A stretch of 64,000 nt of DNA from Corallincola holothuriorum (GCF_003336225.1 NZ_QPID01000002.1:248001-312000); one strand, 5' to 3'; numbered from the stretch's first letter, positions 1-10,146 are shown. Notes: generated by a model from the sequence alone, not told the origin. Translations and numbers: made by a program.

Positions 1-1
1 C

Positions 2-334
2 AGCATGCATTACATCATGGAGAAGGCCAATATTCAGTTTAAGTCGATAAACTTTATGCGTGGCCGCAGCATTCAAAACTCATTCGTTATTCTTGATGAG
101 TGCCAGAACTTAACTGCATCGCAGATCAAGACCATTATCACCCGTTGTGGTGAGGGCACTAAATTGGTTTGTTCCGGCAATTTGTCGCAAATTGATAGTA
201 ACTATCTGACTGCAGTTACATCCGGTTTAACTTACATTGTGGAGCGATTTAAAGATTTTGAAGGTAGCGCCAATGTGTATTTAAATGGCGTGGTGAGAAG
301 CCGCTTAGCCTCTTTCGCGGAAGAGCATTTATAG
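2..334 (+). CDS. PhoH-family ATPase, C-terminal part (5' end outside window)
   Basis: The reading frame is open to the left edge, so only the last ~110 residues are visible. A hydrophobic strand ending in LDECQN is the Walker B motif of PhoH-like P-loop ATPases. It is followed by a segment reading KLVCSGNLSQID and a C-terminal GVVRSRLASFAEEHL, as in the PIN-PhoH (YlaK/PhoH2) branch, whose members are thought to be ATP-dependent RNA helicase/ribonucleases. The N-terminal PIN domain and Walker A lie outside the window, so the PIN fusion is inferred. An intrinsic terminator follows 26 bp after the stop. Confidence 0.85.
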   Translation, partial: SMHYIMEKANIQFKSINFMRGRSIQNSFVILDECQNLTASQIKTIITRCGEGTKLVCSGNLSQIDSNYLTAVTSGLTYIVERFKDFEGSANVYLNGVVRSRLASFAEEHL

Positions 335-359
335 GTTACTTTTCACGTTTTAAACAAAT

Positions 360-382
360 AAGGTCGCGAAGCGGCCTTTTTG
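360..382 (+). terminator. Rho-independent terminator after the PhoH gene
   Basis: Stem AAGGTCGC / GCGGCCTT with a GAA loop and one G:U pair, followed by a T-run. It separates the PhoH gene from the signalling operon. Confidence 0.85.
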
Positions 383-458
383 TTGTCTAAATGTCGCCCG
401 AATGGCTTATAAATCATTGAATACTAGACTAAGGTTAGAGCTAGTTTAGGTCTTTGGA

Positions 459-3400
459 TTGATCACCGTTGTCAGTATGAGTAGCCTTTTTCGCACCGCT
501 CGCAGTGTTTACTTAGTCACCGCATTTTTTATCTTGTTGGTGTCTGTGACCGTTTGGCGACTGACGGAACATAATATTCAGATATCGAAGCAACAGCAGG
601 TTGCGTCGCTACAGACCGTTTTACGTATTACCCATCAAGCGTTGCTGTCTTGGTATGAGCAGCAGGTCAATACCCTGACCGCGATGATAAACAACCCCAT
701 TTATCGGCCGTTGGCTAATCAGCTGGACCTGCTACCAGCTGAGCCCGAATTGCTCCGAGCGTCGCCAGCGCATCTGACGTTGAATATGCAGATAATGCCG
801 ATGCTGACGCGGATGCGCTATACAGGCTACCAGCTGATAGATCGTGATGGTCTGGTGCTATCTAGCAACGAGCTCGATGCGATAGGTCAAGCCACCCCTA
901 TGCTTGCGCAATCTGAACTGGTTTCTCGTCTTTGGCGTGGTGAAGCCTTGATTAGCCTGCCGCTGAAAACACGCGGGGATAATCTTTCGTACCATCAGTA
1001 TGTGGCGACACCGTTGTTTGACGGCGCCGATCAACCTTTTGCGGCGTTATTGATCCAGCAAGATGCAGAGCAGGGGTTAGGTCAAATATTGCAACGGGCG
1101 CGCCAAGGTAAGAGCGGTGAAGCATTTGCTTTCACCAGTGACGGGCTAATGCTGTCCAATAGTCGATTTGAAAAACAGCTCCGCGCGCTGGGGTTGCTGG
1201 ATGCTGATCAGCGCAGCGCTTTAAACCTTAAGCTGGCAGATCCTGGCAGAGCATTAACTGTAAAGCAAAAAGCCGCCGTCGGGGCTAATCAGCCTCTGAC
1301 ATTTTTGGTGCAGCAGGCGCTTAAACAGGAGCAAGGCATCGATGTCGATGGCTACCGTGATTACCGTGGCGTGGAAGTGGTTGGCGCATGGCAGTGGGAT
1401 GATAAGTTAGGCTTTGGTATTGCCGTAGAGATGGACGCCACCGAAGCATTTACCTTGTCCCGTCAGGGGATTTTTTCTGCGATTGGTTGGACTGTCCTGT
1501 TAGCTACCGGCACCTTGGCTTTTGCCATCATCATGATCCGCCATCGACGCCGCTTTCAAAAGCAGGATCGATTGCTCACCGAGCTGATTAATCGCGCCCC
1601 CATACAGTTGTCTATTAAAGATCTGGAAGGGCGTTATCTGTTGGTCAATGATGCGTTAGCGAGTCGCTATGGGCGGGACAAAAAGAACATTGTGGGTGGC
1701 ACGGTTGAGCAGTTTCTTTCGCTCCCTGAAGCGCGCTTAGTGAGAAAACATGATCAAGAGGTGTTAGATACAACGCAGGTGCAGCTGTTTGAGGAAACAT
1801 TTCACCTCGCTGATGAGCAAGAAGTATTACGCACCATACGCTTTCCTTTGCTCGATCTGGAAGGTCGTATTGAAGCGCTGTGCGCTATTGCCATTGATGT
1901 CACCGAAGAGGCATCGTTGCGCGAAGCGCTACGCCAGTTGAATGATGAGTTGGAGCAGCGGGTCGCCCAACGAACACTAGAAGCGATCCAGGCGAATAAA
2001 GCGAAAAGTGAGTTTTTAGCCAACATGAGCCATGAGATCCGCACGCCGATGAATGCGGTGTTGGGGATGGTGCAGTTGCTGCTGAATACCCCACTGACTG
2101 CGCAACAGAAAGATTACGTCGACAAGGCACAGCTTTCAGCCAAATCTCTATTGCAGATCATCAATGACATACTCGATTTTTCTAAAATCGAGGCGGGCAA
2201 ACTGGCCCTAGAGAAGATTGAATTTTCCTTGGATAAGGTGCTGGATCAAGCGGTTAGTTTAACTTCCCATAAATTGGTAGGTAAGAATGTCGAACTGTTG
2301 TTAGCGCTAGATCCTGATGTACCGACTCAGCTGCTTGGTGATCCACTGCGTTTAACACAGGTGCTGACAAATCTATTAAGTAACGCCAGCAAGTTTACTC
2401 CCCACGGAGAGATCACCCTGCAAGTGCGTTGTATTGAAGAGCAGAGGGGCAACGCAAACCTGGAATTTAAAGTCATAGATTCCGGTATTGGTATTGAAGC
2501 TGAACGTTTAGAGTCGCTGTTTTCACCCTTTGAGCAGGCCGATGGCTCGACCACTCGGCAGTTTGGTGGCACCGGCTTGGGACTGTCAATCTGCAAGCGC
2601 TTAGTTGAGCTGATGGGGGGTGACATCTCGGTCACTAGCGATGTTGGGAAAGGCACCAGTTTCAGCTTCTGTTTGAATTTCGTGACCCTGGAGAAAGATG
2701 CTCCAATTTCGCTAAGTCGTGCGTTGCAAGGCAAGTTGGCTTTGGTGGTGGATGATAGCGCCGGTGCTCGAAACATCTACGCCAATATGCTGCAAAGCTT
2801 TGGTGTGGAGGTGGTTGAGGCGCAGGACGGAGAGGTGGCGTTAGCTGAGATTATGAAGCGGGCAAGGGCAAATACGCCGTTTCAATTGCTGTTGGTAGAT
2901 TGGAAAATGCCGAAGATGGATGGTCTGCAGTTACTCGACCACCTGCTTGAGATGCAACATGAAAACCCGGTATTTGCCATGCCGCGGGTGCTCATGATGA
3001 CGGCGTTTGGTTATGAAGATGATTTTGCCCGTCAGCACCATATGCTATCCAGTCGCACGCTTTATAAGCCGTTTACTCCCTCGGCACTATTCGATCAGCT
3101 CTGTGAGTTGTTCCAGGTTCAACCCTTGGTCGATGAGCATCAGGGCGAGCGCTATATCGATTTGACTGGCTGTCGATTGTTACTGGTGGAAGATAATCCA
3201 ATCAACCAGCAGGTGGCCGCCGAGCTTTTGCTCAGTCGTGGTGCTGATGTGTCGATAGCGAGCAGCGGCGTGCAAGCGTTGTCAATGCAGGCTAAAGAGC
3301 AGTTTGATCTGATCTTGATGGATATTCAGATGCCTGAGATGGACGGTCTCGAAGCGGCGCGGCAGCTGCGTGACCGTGGCGTCGACACGCCAATTATCGC

Positions 3401-4151
3401 GATGACTGCACATGCGATGAATGAAGATAAAGAGAAAAGCTTGGCTGCGGGGATGAATGACCACGTCACTAAACCGATTGACGCCGACCATCTATTCTCT
3501 GTCATCGCGCACTGGCTGGGGCTGTCTCAGTCACAAGAAAAGCAGCAACAGGAATCACAAATTTTCAATGGCGATTTTGCCCTCCGTCAGTGTTCAGACA
3601 ATAAAGTGTTGCTGGGCAATAGCTTGCGTAGTTTTGTTGGCGAAGCGGCAAAATCAATGGAGGCGATAGCCGAGTTCCATCGTAACCGCCAGGGCGAGGA
3701 ACTTGTCGCTTTGTTGCATCGCCTCAAAGGTAGCGCGGGTAACCTAGGGATGCAGCCGTTGTCAGCGAGTTTGGCTCAGGGGCAACAGCTGTGCGAACAG
3801 AGTAACTATGATGATGAATATGAGGGATGGGTCACCGACTTCCGTGCTCTGTTTCAACAGACTATCCAATCAGTAAAAAGTTATTTAGATGACAACGCCG
3901 ATCCTGTGTCACGTATCGTGCCAGTGCCAAGGGATGCGTTATTGGGGCGCTTGGAAGCGCTTCGCGTCCGGATTCAGGACGGTGAGTATATTGATGATCA
4001 GGAGATCGCTAGATTAAAGGCCAGCTTTAGGGCTGGTGAAGATAGTGCGTTATTTGAGCAGTTGAGCCTTAGTTTGATCTCCTTAGATCAGGAAGCCGCA
4101 TTGAACTATTTGTCTCAACTGCTGGAATTATTGCGCGCCCGCTACAGATAA
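459..4151 (+). CDS. Hybrid sensor histidine kinase (periplasmic sensor, PAS, HisKA, HATPase, two REC, HPt)
   Basis: A 1230-residue inner-membrane BarA-type phosphorelay kinase. TM1 is at ~17-36, a periplasmic Cache-like sensor at ~37-334 and TM2 at ~338-359. These are followed by a PAS domain (~371-490), a coiled coil, HisKA with phospho-acceptor His525 in MSHEIRTPMN, and HATPase_c (N box near 641, GTGLGLSI box). Receiver 1 (Asp814 in LLLVDWKMP), receiver 2 (Asp955 in LMDIQMP) and an HPt domain (His1087 in HRLKGSAGNLG) complete the relay. A ~65-residue tail resembles those of the other two hybrid kinases in this window. The start used is TTG with TAGG upstream; an in-frame ATG at 477 is the alternative. 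The stop overlaps the next start as TAATG, so translation is probably coupled. The signal sensed is unknown. Confidence 0.93.
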   Translation: MITVVSMSSLFRTARSVYLVTAFFILLVSVTVWRLTEHNIQISKQQQVASLQTVLRITHQALLSWYEQQVNTLTAMINNPIYRPLANQLDLLPAEPELLRASPAHLTLNMQIMPMLTRMRYTGYQLIDRDGLVLSSNELDAIGQATPMLAQSELVSRLWRGEALISLPLKTRGDNLSYHQYVATPLFDGADQPFAALLIQQDAEQGLGQILQRARQGKSGEAFAFTSDGLMLSNSRFEKQLRALGLLDADQRSALNLKLADPGRALTVKQKAAVGANQPLTFLVQQALKQEQGIDVDGYRDYRGVEVVGAWQWDDKLGFGIAVEMDATEAFTLSRQGIFSAIGWTVLLATGTLAFAIIMIRHRRRFQKQDRLLTELINRAPIQLSIKDLEGRYLLVNDALASRYGRDKKNIVGGTVEQFLSLPEARLVRKHDQEVLDTTQVQLFEETFHLADEQEVLRTIRFPLLDLEGRIEALCAIAIDVTEEASLREALRQLNDELEQRVAQRTLEAIQANKAKSEFLANMSHEIRTPMNAVLGMVQLLLNTPLTAQQKDYVDKAQLSAKSLLQIINDILDFSKIEAGKLALEKIEFSLDKVLDQAVSLTSHKLVGKNVELLLALDPDVPTQLLGDPLRLTQVLTNLLSNASKFTPHGEITLQVRCIEEQRGNANLEFKVIDSGIGIEAERLESLFSPFEQADGSTTRQFGGTGLGLSICKRLVELMGGDISVTSDVGKGTSFSFCLNFVTLEKDAPISLSRALQGKLALVVDDSAGARNIYANMLQSFGVEVVEAQDGEVALAEIMKRARANTPFQLLLVDWKMPKMDGLQLLDHLLEMQHENPVFAMPRVLMMTAFGYEDDFARQHHMLSSRTLYKPFTPSALFDQLCELFQVQPLVDEHQGERYIDLTGCRLLLVEDNPINQQVAAELLLSRGADVSIASSGVQALSMQAKEQFDLILMDIQMPEMDGLEAARQLRDRGVDTPIIAMTAHAMNEDKEKSLAAGMNDHVTKPIDADHLFSVIAHWLGLSQSQEKQQQESQIFNGDFALRQCSDNKVLLGNSLRSFVGEAAKSMEAIAEFHRNRQGEELVALLHRLKGSAGNLGMQPLSASLAQGQQLCEQSNYDDEYEGWVTDFRALFQQTIQSVKSYLDDNADPVSRIVPVPRDALLGRLEALRVRIQDGEYIDDQEIARLKASFRAGEDSALFEQLSLSLISLDQEAALNYLSQLLELLRARYR

Positions 4152-5866
4152 TGAAGGCCGTCATGAGTATTCTGCCAGAAGTTGTAACCCTATGTTCGCA
4201 ATCATCTAATGGCTGGGATCAGCAATTAAATGAGATCGATTGCCAGTGGAATCCACTGAATTCTGTTGCGCAAGTTGACGCAGCGACACCGCGATCAGTC
4301 AGTTTATTGTTGGTTGATAGCGCTATGGCTGACACGGCTGCGATTGGTCACTGGAAACGCCTTGGTTTTGGCGTGGTCGTGGTGACTGAACATAGTGATC
4401 CCGATGAGCAAACCGAGTTATTAAAAGCCGGTGCGGTCGATGTTTTAACGCTGCCTCTTTCCAATGAGTTACTCCAGCAGCGATTGTCAGGGCTTTGGCA
4501 ATTGATCGTGGCTCAAGGCACGGTTGATCCATTGACGCAGTTACCTAATCGCCGAAGTTTAACGGCTCAGCTACAGCTGCAGTTGCAGAGTGCCCAGCAG
4601 CAAGGGTTGCCGTTTGCTTTGATGTTTGTCGATTTGGAGTTTTTCAAAGCCGTTAACGATCTGCACGGACACAGTTTTGGTGACCTATTGCTGCGTGAAG
4701 TGGCAATACAGATGGCGCAGGAGATCCCTGAAGATCATCTATTGTGTCGCTATGGAGGGGACGAGTTTGTGGTCTTGTTGCCGGCTGATGCCTCATCTGA
4801 GACTTTGGCGCGGCAGTTAGCGATACGGCTGATTAGCGTGTTAGAGCAACCTTTCGAAGTGCAGGGGCGACGCATTACCTTAGGTGCCAGCGTGGGGATC
4901 AGTATCTACCCTGAGCATGGTGACAGCGCCGAGCTACTATTGAAACATGCCGATATTGCGATGTTTCATGCGAAGAGCCGTGGCGTTGGTGATGTCATGC
5001 TCTATTCTCGCTTTATGGCGGAAGATTCTGATTATCGCCAAACCCTGGAACAACGCTTACCTACCGCACTCGCTGAGCAGCAGTTGGTTATGTATTACCA
5101 GCCTGTTGTTGATCTTTTGGCATCCAAAGTTGTCAGTGCAGAAGCATTGCTGCGCTGGGAAGAGCCTGAGTTGGGGTTGATCTCACCTGGCGACTTTTTA
5201 CCCGTGATTGATGCCGCAGGTCTTGGTGAGCAGCTGGGTGAATACATTCTTAACCAGGTATGTCAGACCTTAGTGTGCTGGCAGCAGGCGGGGATCCAAT
5301 TATCGATTGCTATCAACTTATCAAACTTCCAGCTCGACACTGTCGACTTCCTCAATCGGGTTCACTCAGTTGTTGAAGCGCACGAACTGGATATGCATCA
5401 ACTGCAGTTTGAGATCACTGAGTCGATGCTGTTTACCTCAACGGAGCGCAAGCTAGAGCAATTGTCATCGCTGCGCCGTGCCGGTGCGGAGATCATCCTG
5501 GATGATTTTGGTTTTGGTCGCTCGGACCTCAGCACCTTGATCCGAATGCCCTTGTCCGCCATTAAGATTGATAGACGTTTTGTTGCCCAAGCCTGTGACA
5601 ACAGTGACATGCGCCTGTTGGTAAAAAGCTTGATCCAGTTTGCTCAGTCACTTGATAAGCGGGTGGTTGCTGAAGGGATAGAATCCCAGCAACAACGTGA
5701 TTTGCTGCTATTTTTGGGCTGTGAGATGGGGCAAGGCTTTGAGTTTGCCCATCCAATGCCGGGAGAACTCTTTATTGATTGGTACCATCAAGACCATGAG
5801 TTACGGGTCATCACGCAACCAGCACAGCAGTCCCCACCGCTGACAGAGGAGCGTGAAGGCTTTTGA
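4151..5866 (+). CDS. GGDEF-EAL protein with degenerate receiver-like N-terminus
   Basis: A 571-residue cytoplasmic c-di-GMP enzyme. Residues ~40-120 resemble a receiver: an Asp in LLLVDSAMAD sits at the phospho-acceptor position, but the acidic pair at the start and the conserved Lys are absent (LPLS instead of KPF), so phosphorylation is doubtful. The GGDEF domain has an intact YGGDEF motif but no RxxD inhibitory site. The EAL domain keeps EALLRW, the IAINLSN Asn, FEITES, DDFG, the Lys in IKIDRRF and AEGIES, so phosphodiesterase activity is expected; cyclase activity is possible. It lies between two hybrid kinases, overlapping the first by 1 nt and the second by 4 nt, which suggests it serves their output. 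Confidence 0.92.
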   Translation: MKAVMSILPEVVTLCSQSSNGWDQQLNEIDCQWNPLNSVAQVDAATPRSVSLLLVDSAMADTAAIGHWKRLGFGVVVVTEHSDPDEQTELLKAGAVDVLTLPLSNELLQQRLSGLWQLIVAQGTVDPLTQLPNRRSLTAQLQLQLQSAQQQGLPFALMFVDLEFFKAVNDLHGHSFGDLLLREVAIQMAQEIPEDHLLCRYGGDEFVVLLPADASSETLARQLAIRLISVLEQPFEVQGRRITLGASVGISIYPEHGDSAELLLKHADIAMFHAKSRGVGDVMLYSRFMAEDSDYRQTLEQRLPTALAEQQLVMYYQPVVDLLASKVVSAEALLRWEEPELGLISPGDFLPVIDAAGLGEQLGEYILNQVCQTLVCWQQAGIQLSIAINLSNFQLDTVDFLNRVHSVVEAHELDMHQLQFEITESMLFTSTERKLEQLSSLRRAGAEIILDDFGFGRSDLSTLIRMPLSAIKIDRRFVAQACDNSDMRLLVKSLIQFAQSLDKRVVAEGIESQQQRDLLLFLGCEMGQGFEFAHPMPGELFIDWYHQDHELRVITQPAQQSPPLTEEREGF

Positions 5867-8800
5867 AGCAGGGGATACTAAAGCGCTATACGCGCACCAT
5901 TCGACTCGCCTATCTTGGCGTTCTCTTGGTGGCGTTAATAGCGTCTTTGGTACTCTATCGTCTGCATAGCGACGAAGCTTTTGCTCGCCATAATGCGGGC
6001 ATTGAAGATTACGCTGAATATGTCGACAAGCTGTTGGGCAATAGTGCCCGCGCCATGGGGGGGTTAGCACAGTTTGCTGCTGACCACCTTAGCCAGCCAT
6101 TACTGATCAATCGTCCCTACCTGTTAAGTCACTTTGAAACCAATGAGTTAGAGCTGCATTACCAGGAGATCACTGAATCCAGTTATCGGCGGGTTTCCGG
6201 GGTGCATTTTGGCCGCATTCTTGGCCGTGGTTCCATGTTGGGACGGGACGAGTGGTTTTATCGTGAGCTGATGATGGTCACCGATCTTGATACTGGCCTA
6301 CTGATGTTAGAGATGGCGGTACCACAAGTCGGGGCTATGTATTACTGCTCAGATAGCGGTTTCGTCAACATGTTCCCCTGGTCACCTAAATATGAAACGG
6401 TTGCGGCGACTCTGCTCAACAATGTGCGCAGTTGTGCGCAGCAAGACGCGAGCTGGTCAGAGCCACATGTGTCACAGGTACTGCGTCAGTTGGTAGTGAC
6501 CTTGTCTGAGGTGATTCAGATCACCGATGACCGACGTGGGCGGGTGGCGATGGAGCTGCCGCTGGCTCTGTTAACCGATTACCTGAATCAGCAGAAGGCG
6601 TTGCCGGGCAGTGCGATGTTGGTGGATGCCAAGGGTAACGTGTTGGCGCATGAAAAATTAGTTAAGCAAAATGAGCTGACGATTTATAACTGGCGTACCG
6701 GCCTACCGGAAGCGTTACAACAGTATAGTCTGGAGGAGTTAAAGTCATTTATCTCCGGTGAGGTTGTCGCAGGGTATCATCTGAAAGTAATGGGGTTGCC
6801 GAATGCCCCTTGGCATCTGGTTTATGTGACACCAGAAGAGCAGTTACTCGCGCCAATGCAGACCGAATTTGCACTTAATCTGTTTCTGCTGTTTGCCGGT
6901 CTATCCGTGCTGGTGTCGGTGACCAACCATTTATCCAAGTTAACCTTCGTACAGCCGGCAACGGAACTGTTGCATCACATCGAAAATTGTTCCGAAGGAA
7001 ATATTCAACGTGATTATCCATCGCCGACGGGGTGGAATGCGTGGTTTGATGTTGTTAGTGAAACCTTTGCGCAAAAACGAGCGCTGCTTCGGGCGCTAGA
7101 AGAGCAGAATGTTCATCTGGATAAGCAGGTTGCGGAGCGGACAAAGGAGCTGCGGTTGCGCAGCGAGCAGCGCGAGAAAGAGTACAGCTTGCTGCGTTCG
7201 TTGATTGACTCTATTCCTGACCTTATCTACTTCAAGGATGAACAGGGGCGTTATCTCGGAGCTAACCGCGCTTATGAACAGGCCCTCGGGGTCGCGGAAG
7301 TTGATTTGGTGGGGGCTCTTGAGCCGCAGTTAAATCCTGTTAACGGTGATGACACCGCCGAAGATGCCCGAGTCTATCGGCGTCGCGAGCAGGTCAGTAA
7401 ACGCGATTGGTATCAGTTGTCCGATGGCTCTGAAATGCTGTTGGATACGTTACGGATCCCGTTTTTCGACAGTAACGGCGATTTCCTCGGGTTGATCTGT
7501 ATCGCCAGGGATATGAGCGCACAGTATGAAGCGGAGCAGAAACTCCATGCCAGCGAACGGCGCTTCCGTACGGCATTGGAAGCGGTGGCCGATGGTTTGT
7601 GGGACTTTCAGGTTGATGGTACCGCACTGTTTGCCAGTGATCGCTTTTGGACCATGTTGGGGTATGAACCGGGGGATCTGCCATTCACGCGTAATGCTTG
7701 GCTGGGGCTGGTAAGTGAGCGTCATCGTATCGAGTTCAGTGATAGGTTGAAAGAGTATCTATTGGGATCGATGCAGGGGTCTAGCCAACGCTTTGACTTT
7801 GAGTATGAGTTGATTGGTAAAGAGGGGCAGCCAGTTTGGGTGCGTGTGCGTGGTAGCGTAGTTGAGTGGGACGAAAATGGTGCGCCGGTGCGTATGTTGG
7901 GAACCCACAGTGACATTTCACAACGTAAACAGTTTGAGCAGCAGTTAGTTAAAGCCAAGCAAGACGCTGAGATGGCGAGTCGCTATAAAAGTGAATTCTT
8001 GGCCAATATGAGCCATGAAATCCGTACGCCAATGAACGCGATTATCGGTATGTTGCGGCTTAGTTTGAAAAACCACCCAGAACCGCCATTGTCGACCTAC
8101 TTGGAGAAAGCGCGCGGTGCTGCCGATGGTTTACTCGGGATTATTAATGACATTTTAGACTTCTCAAAAATTGAAGCTGGACGTATGGATCTGGAACAGA
8201 TCCAGTTTCAGTTAGAAGAGGTGATTGAACTGGCGCTTAGTCATGTGGTGGTGCGAGCGGAGCAGAAACAGGTCAAGCTGCTTGTTGATTTGGCACCATC
8301 GCTACCAGGCATATTGATAGGCGACCCGCTGCGTTTTGGTCAGGTACTCAACAACTTGTTAAGTAATGCTCTCAAATTTACCGAGCAGGGGGAGATTCGA
8401 TTAACCCTTAGCGGCGAGCAGATCGGCGGAAACAAGGTGAGGCTTAATGTCTGCCTGGCGGATACCGGGATCGGTATCGATCCAGCGGTACAGGAGCACC
8501 TGTTCGATGCATTTCGTCAAGCGGATGGTTCAATGACCCGTCGCTTCGGTGGTACCGGTTTAGGCTTATCTATCTGTCGTCAGTTAGTGGAACTAATGGC
8601 TGGCACAATTCAGGTTGAAAGTACCCCAGGTCATGGCAGCACGTTTAGTTTTGATGCGATCTTTGTTGCGCCAGAGAAAGTGGAAGTAACGCGTCCAGCC
8701 TTACCCTATTCTACCGCCTTGATGTGGCTTGAAGACCATGAAGAGCAAGCGCGTTTACGGAAGATGCTGGGGCTGCTGGGTATCGATGCCAAGACGGTGT

Positions 8801-10146
8801 TAGGTCACTTGGGGCTGGCGGATGCGTTGCGACAATCCTCAGAGCCTGTGCTGCTGTTTGTGGAACAGTCCCACCTTGATGACGCTGGCCTGATTAAGCT
8901 GTTGGAGCAGGAAAAAAACTGGCTACTTTTGGTCTTGGGTAGTTACTCCCATTTGTTGCTACCTGATGTGTTAAAAGGCAAAGCGGAGCTATTGCTACGG
9001 CCTCTGTTACCCAATCGATTACATCGCCAGTTATCTCGTTTATCCCGTGGAGAGATTGAAAGCAGTGAGTCTGATGCGACAACGCTGCGTAATCTGCAAG
9101 GAAAGCGTGTGCTGCTGGTGGAAGATAACCCGCTAAATCAGGATGTCGCGCTGAGTCTGTTGGGGGATTATCAATTAGAGATCGATGTGGTCAATGATGG
9201 CGCGAAAGCAGTGACCATGGTGCAACAAAAATCATTTGACCTAGTATTGATGGATATCCAAATGCCAGTTATGGACGGTTTGACGGCGACCGAGACCATA
9301 CGCGCCTTACCCAAAATGGGTGATTTGCCGATTGTAGCGATGACGGCTCATGCCATGGCAGGAGACAGAGAGAAGAGCATTAACGCTGGGATGAATGACC
9401 ATATCACCAAGCCGATTAGCCCAGAGGCGATTGATCAGGTGTTAAAGCGTTGGTTACTTAGCGAAGAGCTTGCCTCCGATGGCGAGCCCATAGAGCCTGC
9501 CGTTATTAAACCTAAAGTGGTGCTGGATAGAGTGTTTGCGCTGCGTCAGTTCAGTGGCAACGAGACTGCGCTATTGAGCGCGCTAACGCAGTTCTGTGAT
9601 CGCTACCGAGCGCTTGCCGCGCAGATGGTGTCGGCAGAGACGTTGGAAAGCGACCAGCTCAAGCGCGATGTGCATACACTAAAAGGTGTGGCAGGTAATC
9701 TGGGAGCAACTATATTGGCAGAGCAATGTGTTAGCTGGGAACAGGCCGCCGATGAGCAGCAGGTTCCATTGTCTGCGTTGGGGCAAGCGCTAGCAGATGC
9801 CATTGCCGCGATGGAAAAACTTATTGCCACAGACGACAGTGTTGCCGCTACTGGGTTGTCGCCCTCAGTTTCTCCGCGGGAAGCATCCGTGGTCGATGAG
9901 GCGTTTGGCTCGCAAGCGGTTCTGATGGTAGAACAGATGATTAGTGCGTTGGAGTCTAGCGAATATGTTGATGAGCAAGCATTGCAGCCACTAAAAGAGG
10001 AACTTACTGGGGATGGTTTGGCGTTCGTCAACGCCCTTTCGCAAGCACTTAATGCGTTTGATAATGATGAGGCCATTGCTAAGGCATTGTTACTTTTAGA
10101 ATATTTAAAACAACAGCCACGAGAAGCTGAAGGTGTCAGTGAATGA
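5863..10146 (+). CDS. Hybrid sensor histidine kinase (periplasmic sensor, two PAS, HisKA, HATPase, pseudo-REC, REC, HPt)
   Basis: A 1427-residue inner-membrane hybrid kinase. TM1 is at ~14-32, a large periplasmic domain at ~33-334 and TM2 at ~335-356. A linker and coiled coil lead to PAS1 (~445-555), PAS2 with its PAC extension (~560-685), HisKA with His718 and HATPase_c (N box near 833, GTGLGLSI). A receiver-like stretch (~945-1062) has no Asp at the phospho-acceptor site and looks like a pseudoreceiver. A canonical receiver follows (Asp1131 in LMDIQMP), then HPt (His1271 in VHTLKGVAGNLG) and a tail like that of the 459-4151 protein. The start is TTG overlapping the upstream TGA; the stop overlaps the next gene as ATGA. 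It is probably a relay partner of the neighbouring REC-GGDEF protein, but this is inference. Confidence 0.93.
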   Translation: MKQGILKRYTRTIRLAYLGVLLVALIASLVLYRLHSDEAFARHNAGIEDYAEYVDKLLGNSARAMGGLAQFAADHLSQPLLINRPYLLSHFETNELELHYQEITESSYRRVSGVHFGRILGRGSMLGRDEWFYRELMMVTDLDTGLLMLEMAVPQVGAMYYCSDSGFVNMFPWSPKYETVAATLLNNVRSCAQQDASWSEPHVSQVLRQLVVTLSEVIQITDDRRGRVAMELPLALLTDYLNQQKALPGSAMLVDAKGNVLAHEKLVKQNELTIYNWRTGLPEALQQYSLEELKSFISGEVVAGYHLKVMGLPNAPWHLVYVTPEEQLLAPMQTEFALNLFLLFAGLSVLVSVTNHLSKLTFVQPATELLHHIENCSEGNIQRDYPSPTGWNAWFDVVSETFAQKRALLRALEEQNVHLDKQVAERTKELRLRSEQREKEYSLLRSLIDSIPDLIYFKDEQGRYLGANRAYEQALGVAEVDLVGALEPQLNPVNGDDTAEDARVYRRREQVSKRDWYQLSDGSEMLLDTLRIPFFDSNGDFLGLICIARDMSAQYEAEQKLHASERRFRTALEAVADGLWDFQVDGTALFASDRFWTMLGYEPGDLPFTRNAWLGLVSERHRIEFSDRLKEYLLGSMQGSSQRFDFEYELIGKEGQPVWVRVRGSVVEWDENGAPVRMLGTHSDISQRKQFEQQLVKAKQDAEMASRYKSEFLANMSHEIRTPMNAIIGMLRLSLKNHPEPPLSTYLEKARGAADGLLGIINDILDFSKIEAGRMDLEQIQFQLEEVIELALSHVVVRAEQKQVKLLVDLAPSLPGILIGDPLRFGQVLNNLLSNALKFTEQGEIRLTLSGEQIGGNKVRLNVCLADTGIGIDPAVQEHLFDAFRQADGSMTRRFGGTGLGLSICRQLVELMAGTIQVESTPGHGSTFSFDAIFVAPEKVEVTRPALPYSTALMWLEDHEEQARLRKMLGLLGIDAKTVLGHLGLADALRQSSEPVLLFVEQSHLDDAGLIKLLEQEKNWLLLVLGSYSHLLLPDVLKGKAELLLRPLLPNRLHRQLSRLSRGEIESSESDATTLRNLQGKRVLLVEDNPLNQDVALSLLGDYQLEIDVVNDGAKAVTMVQQKSFDLVLMDIQMPVMDGLTATETIRALPKMGDLPIVAMTAHAMAGDREKSINAGMNDHITKPISPEAIDQVLKRWLLSEELASDGEPIEPAVIKPKVVLDRVFALRQFSGNETALLSALTQFCDRYRALAAQMVSAETLESDQLKRDVHTLKGVAGNLGATILAEQCVSWEQAADEQQVPLSALGQALADAIAAMEKLIATDDSVAATGLSPSVSPREASVVDEAFGSQAVLMVEQMISALESSEYVDEQALQPLKEELTGDGLAFVNALSQALNAFDNDEAIAKALLLLEYLKQQPREAEGVSE

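Noticed and set aside
9603-10076. 157-residue minus-strand ORF in the second hybrid kinase
   Set aside because: Ser/Ala/Cys-rich shadow of a real gene, antisense to the HPt and tail.
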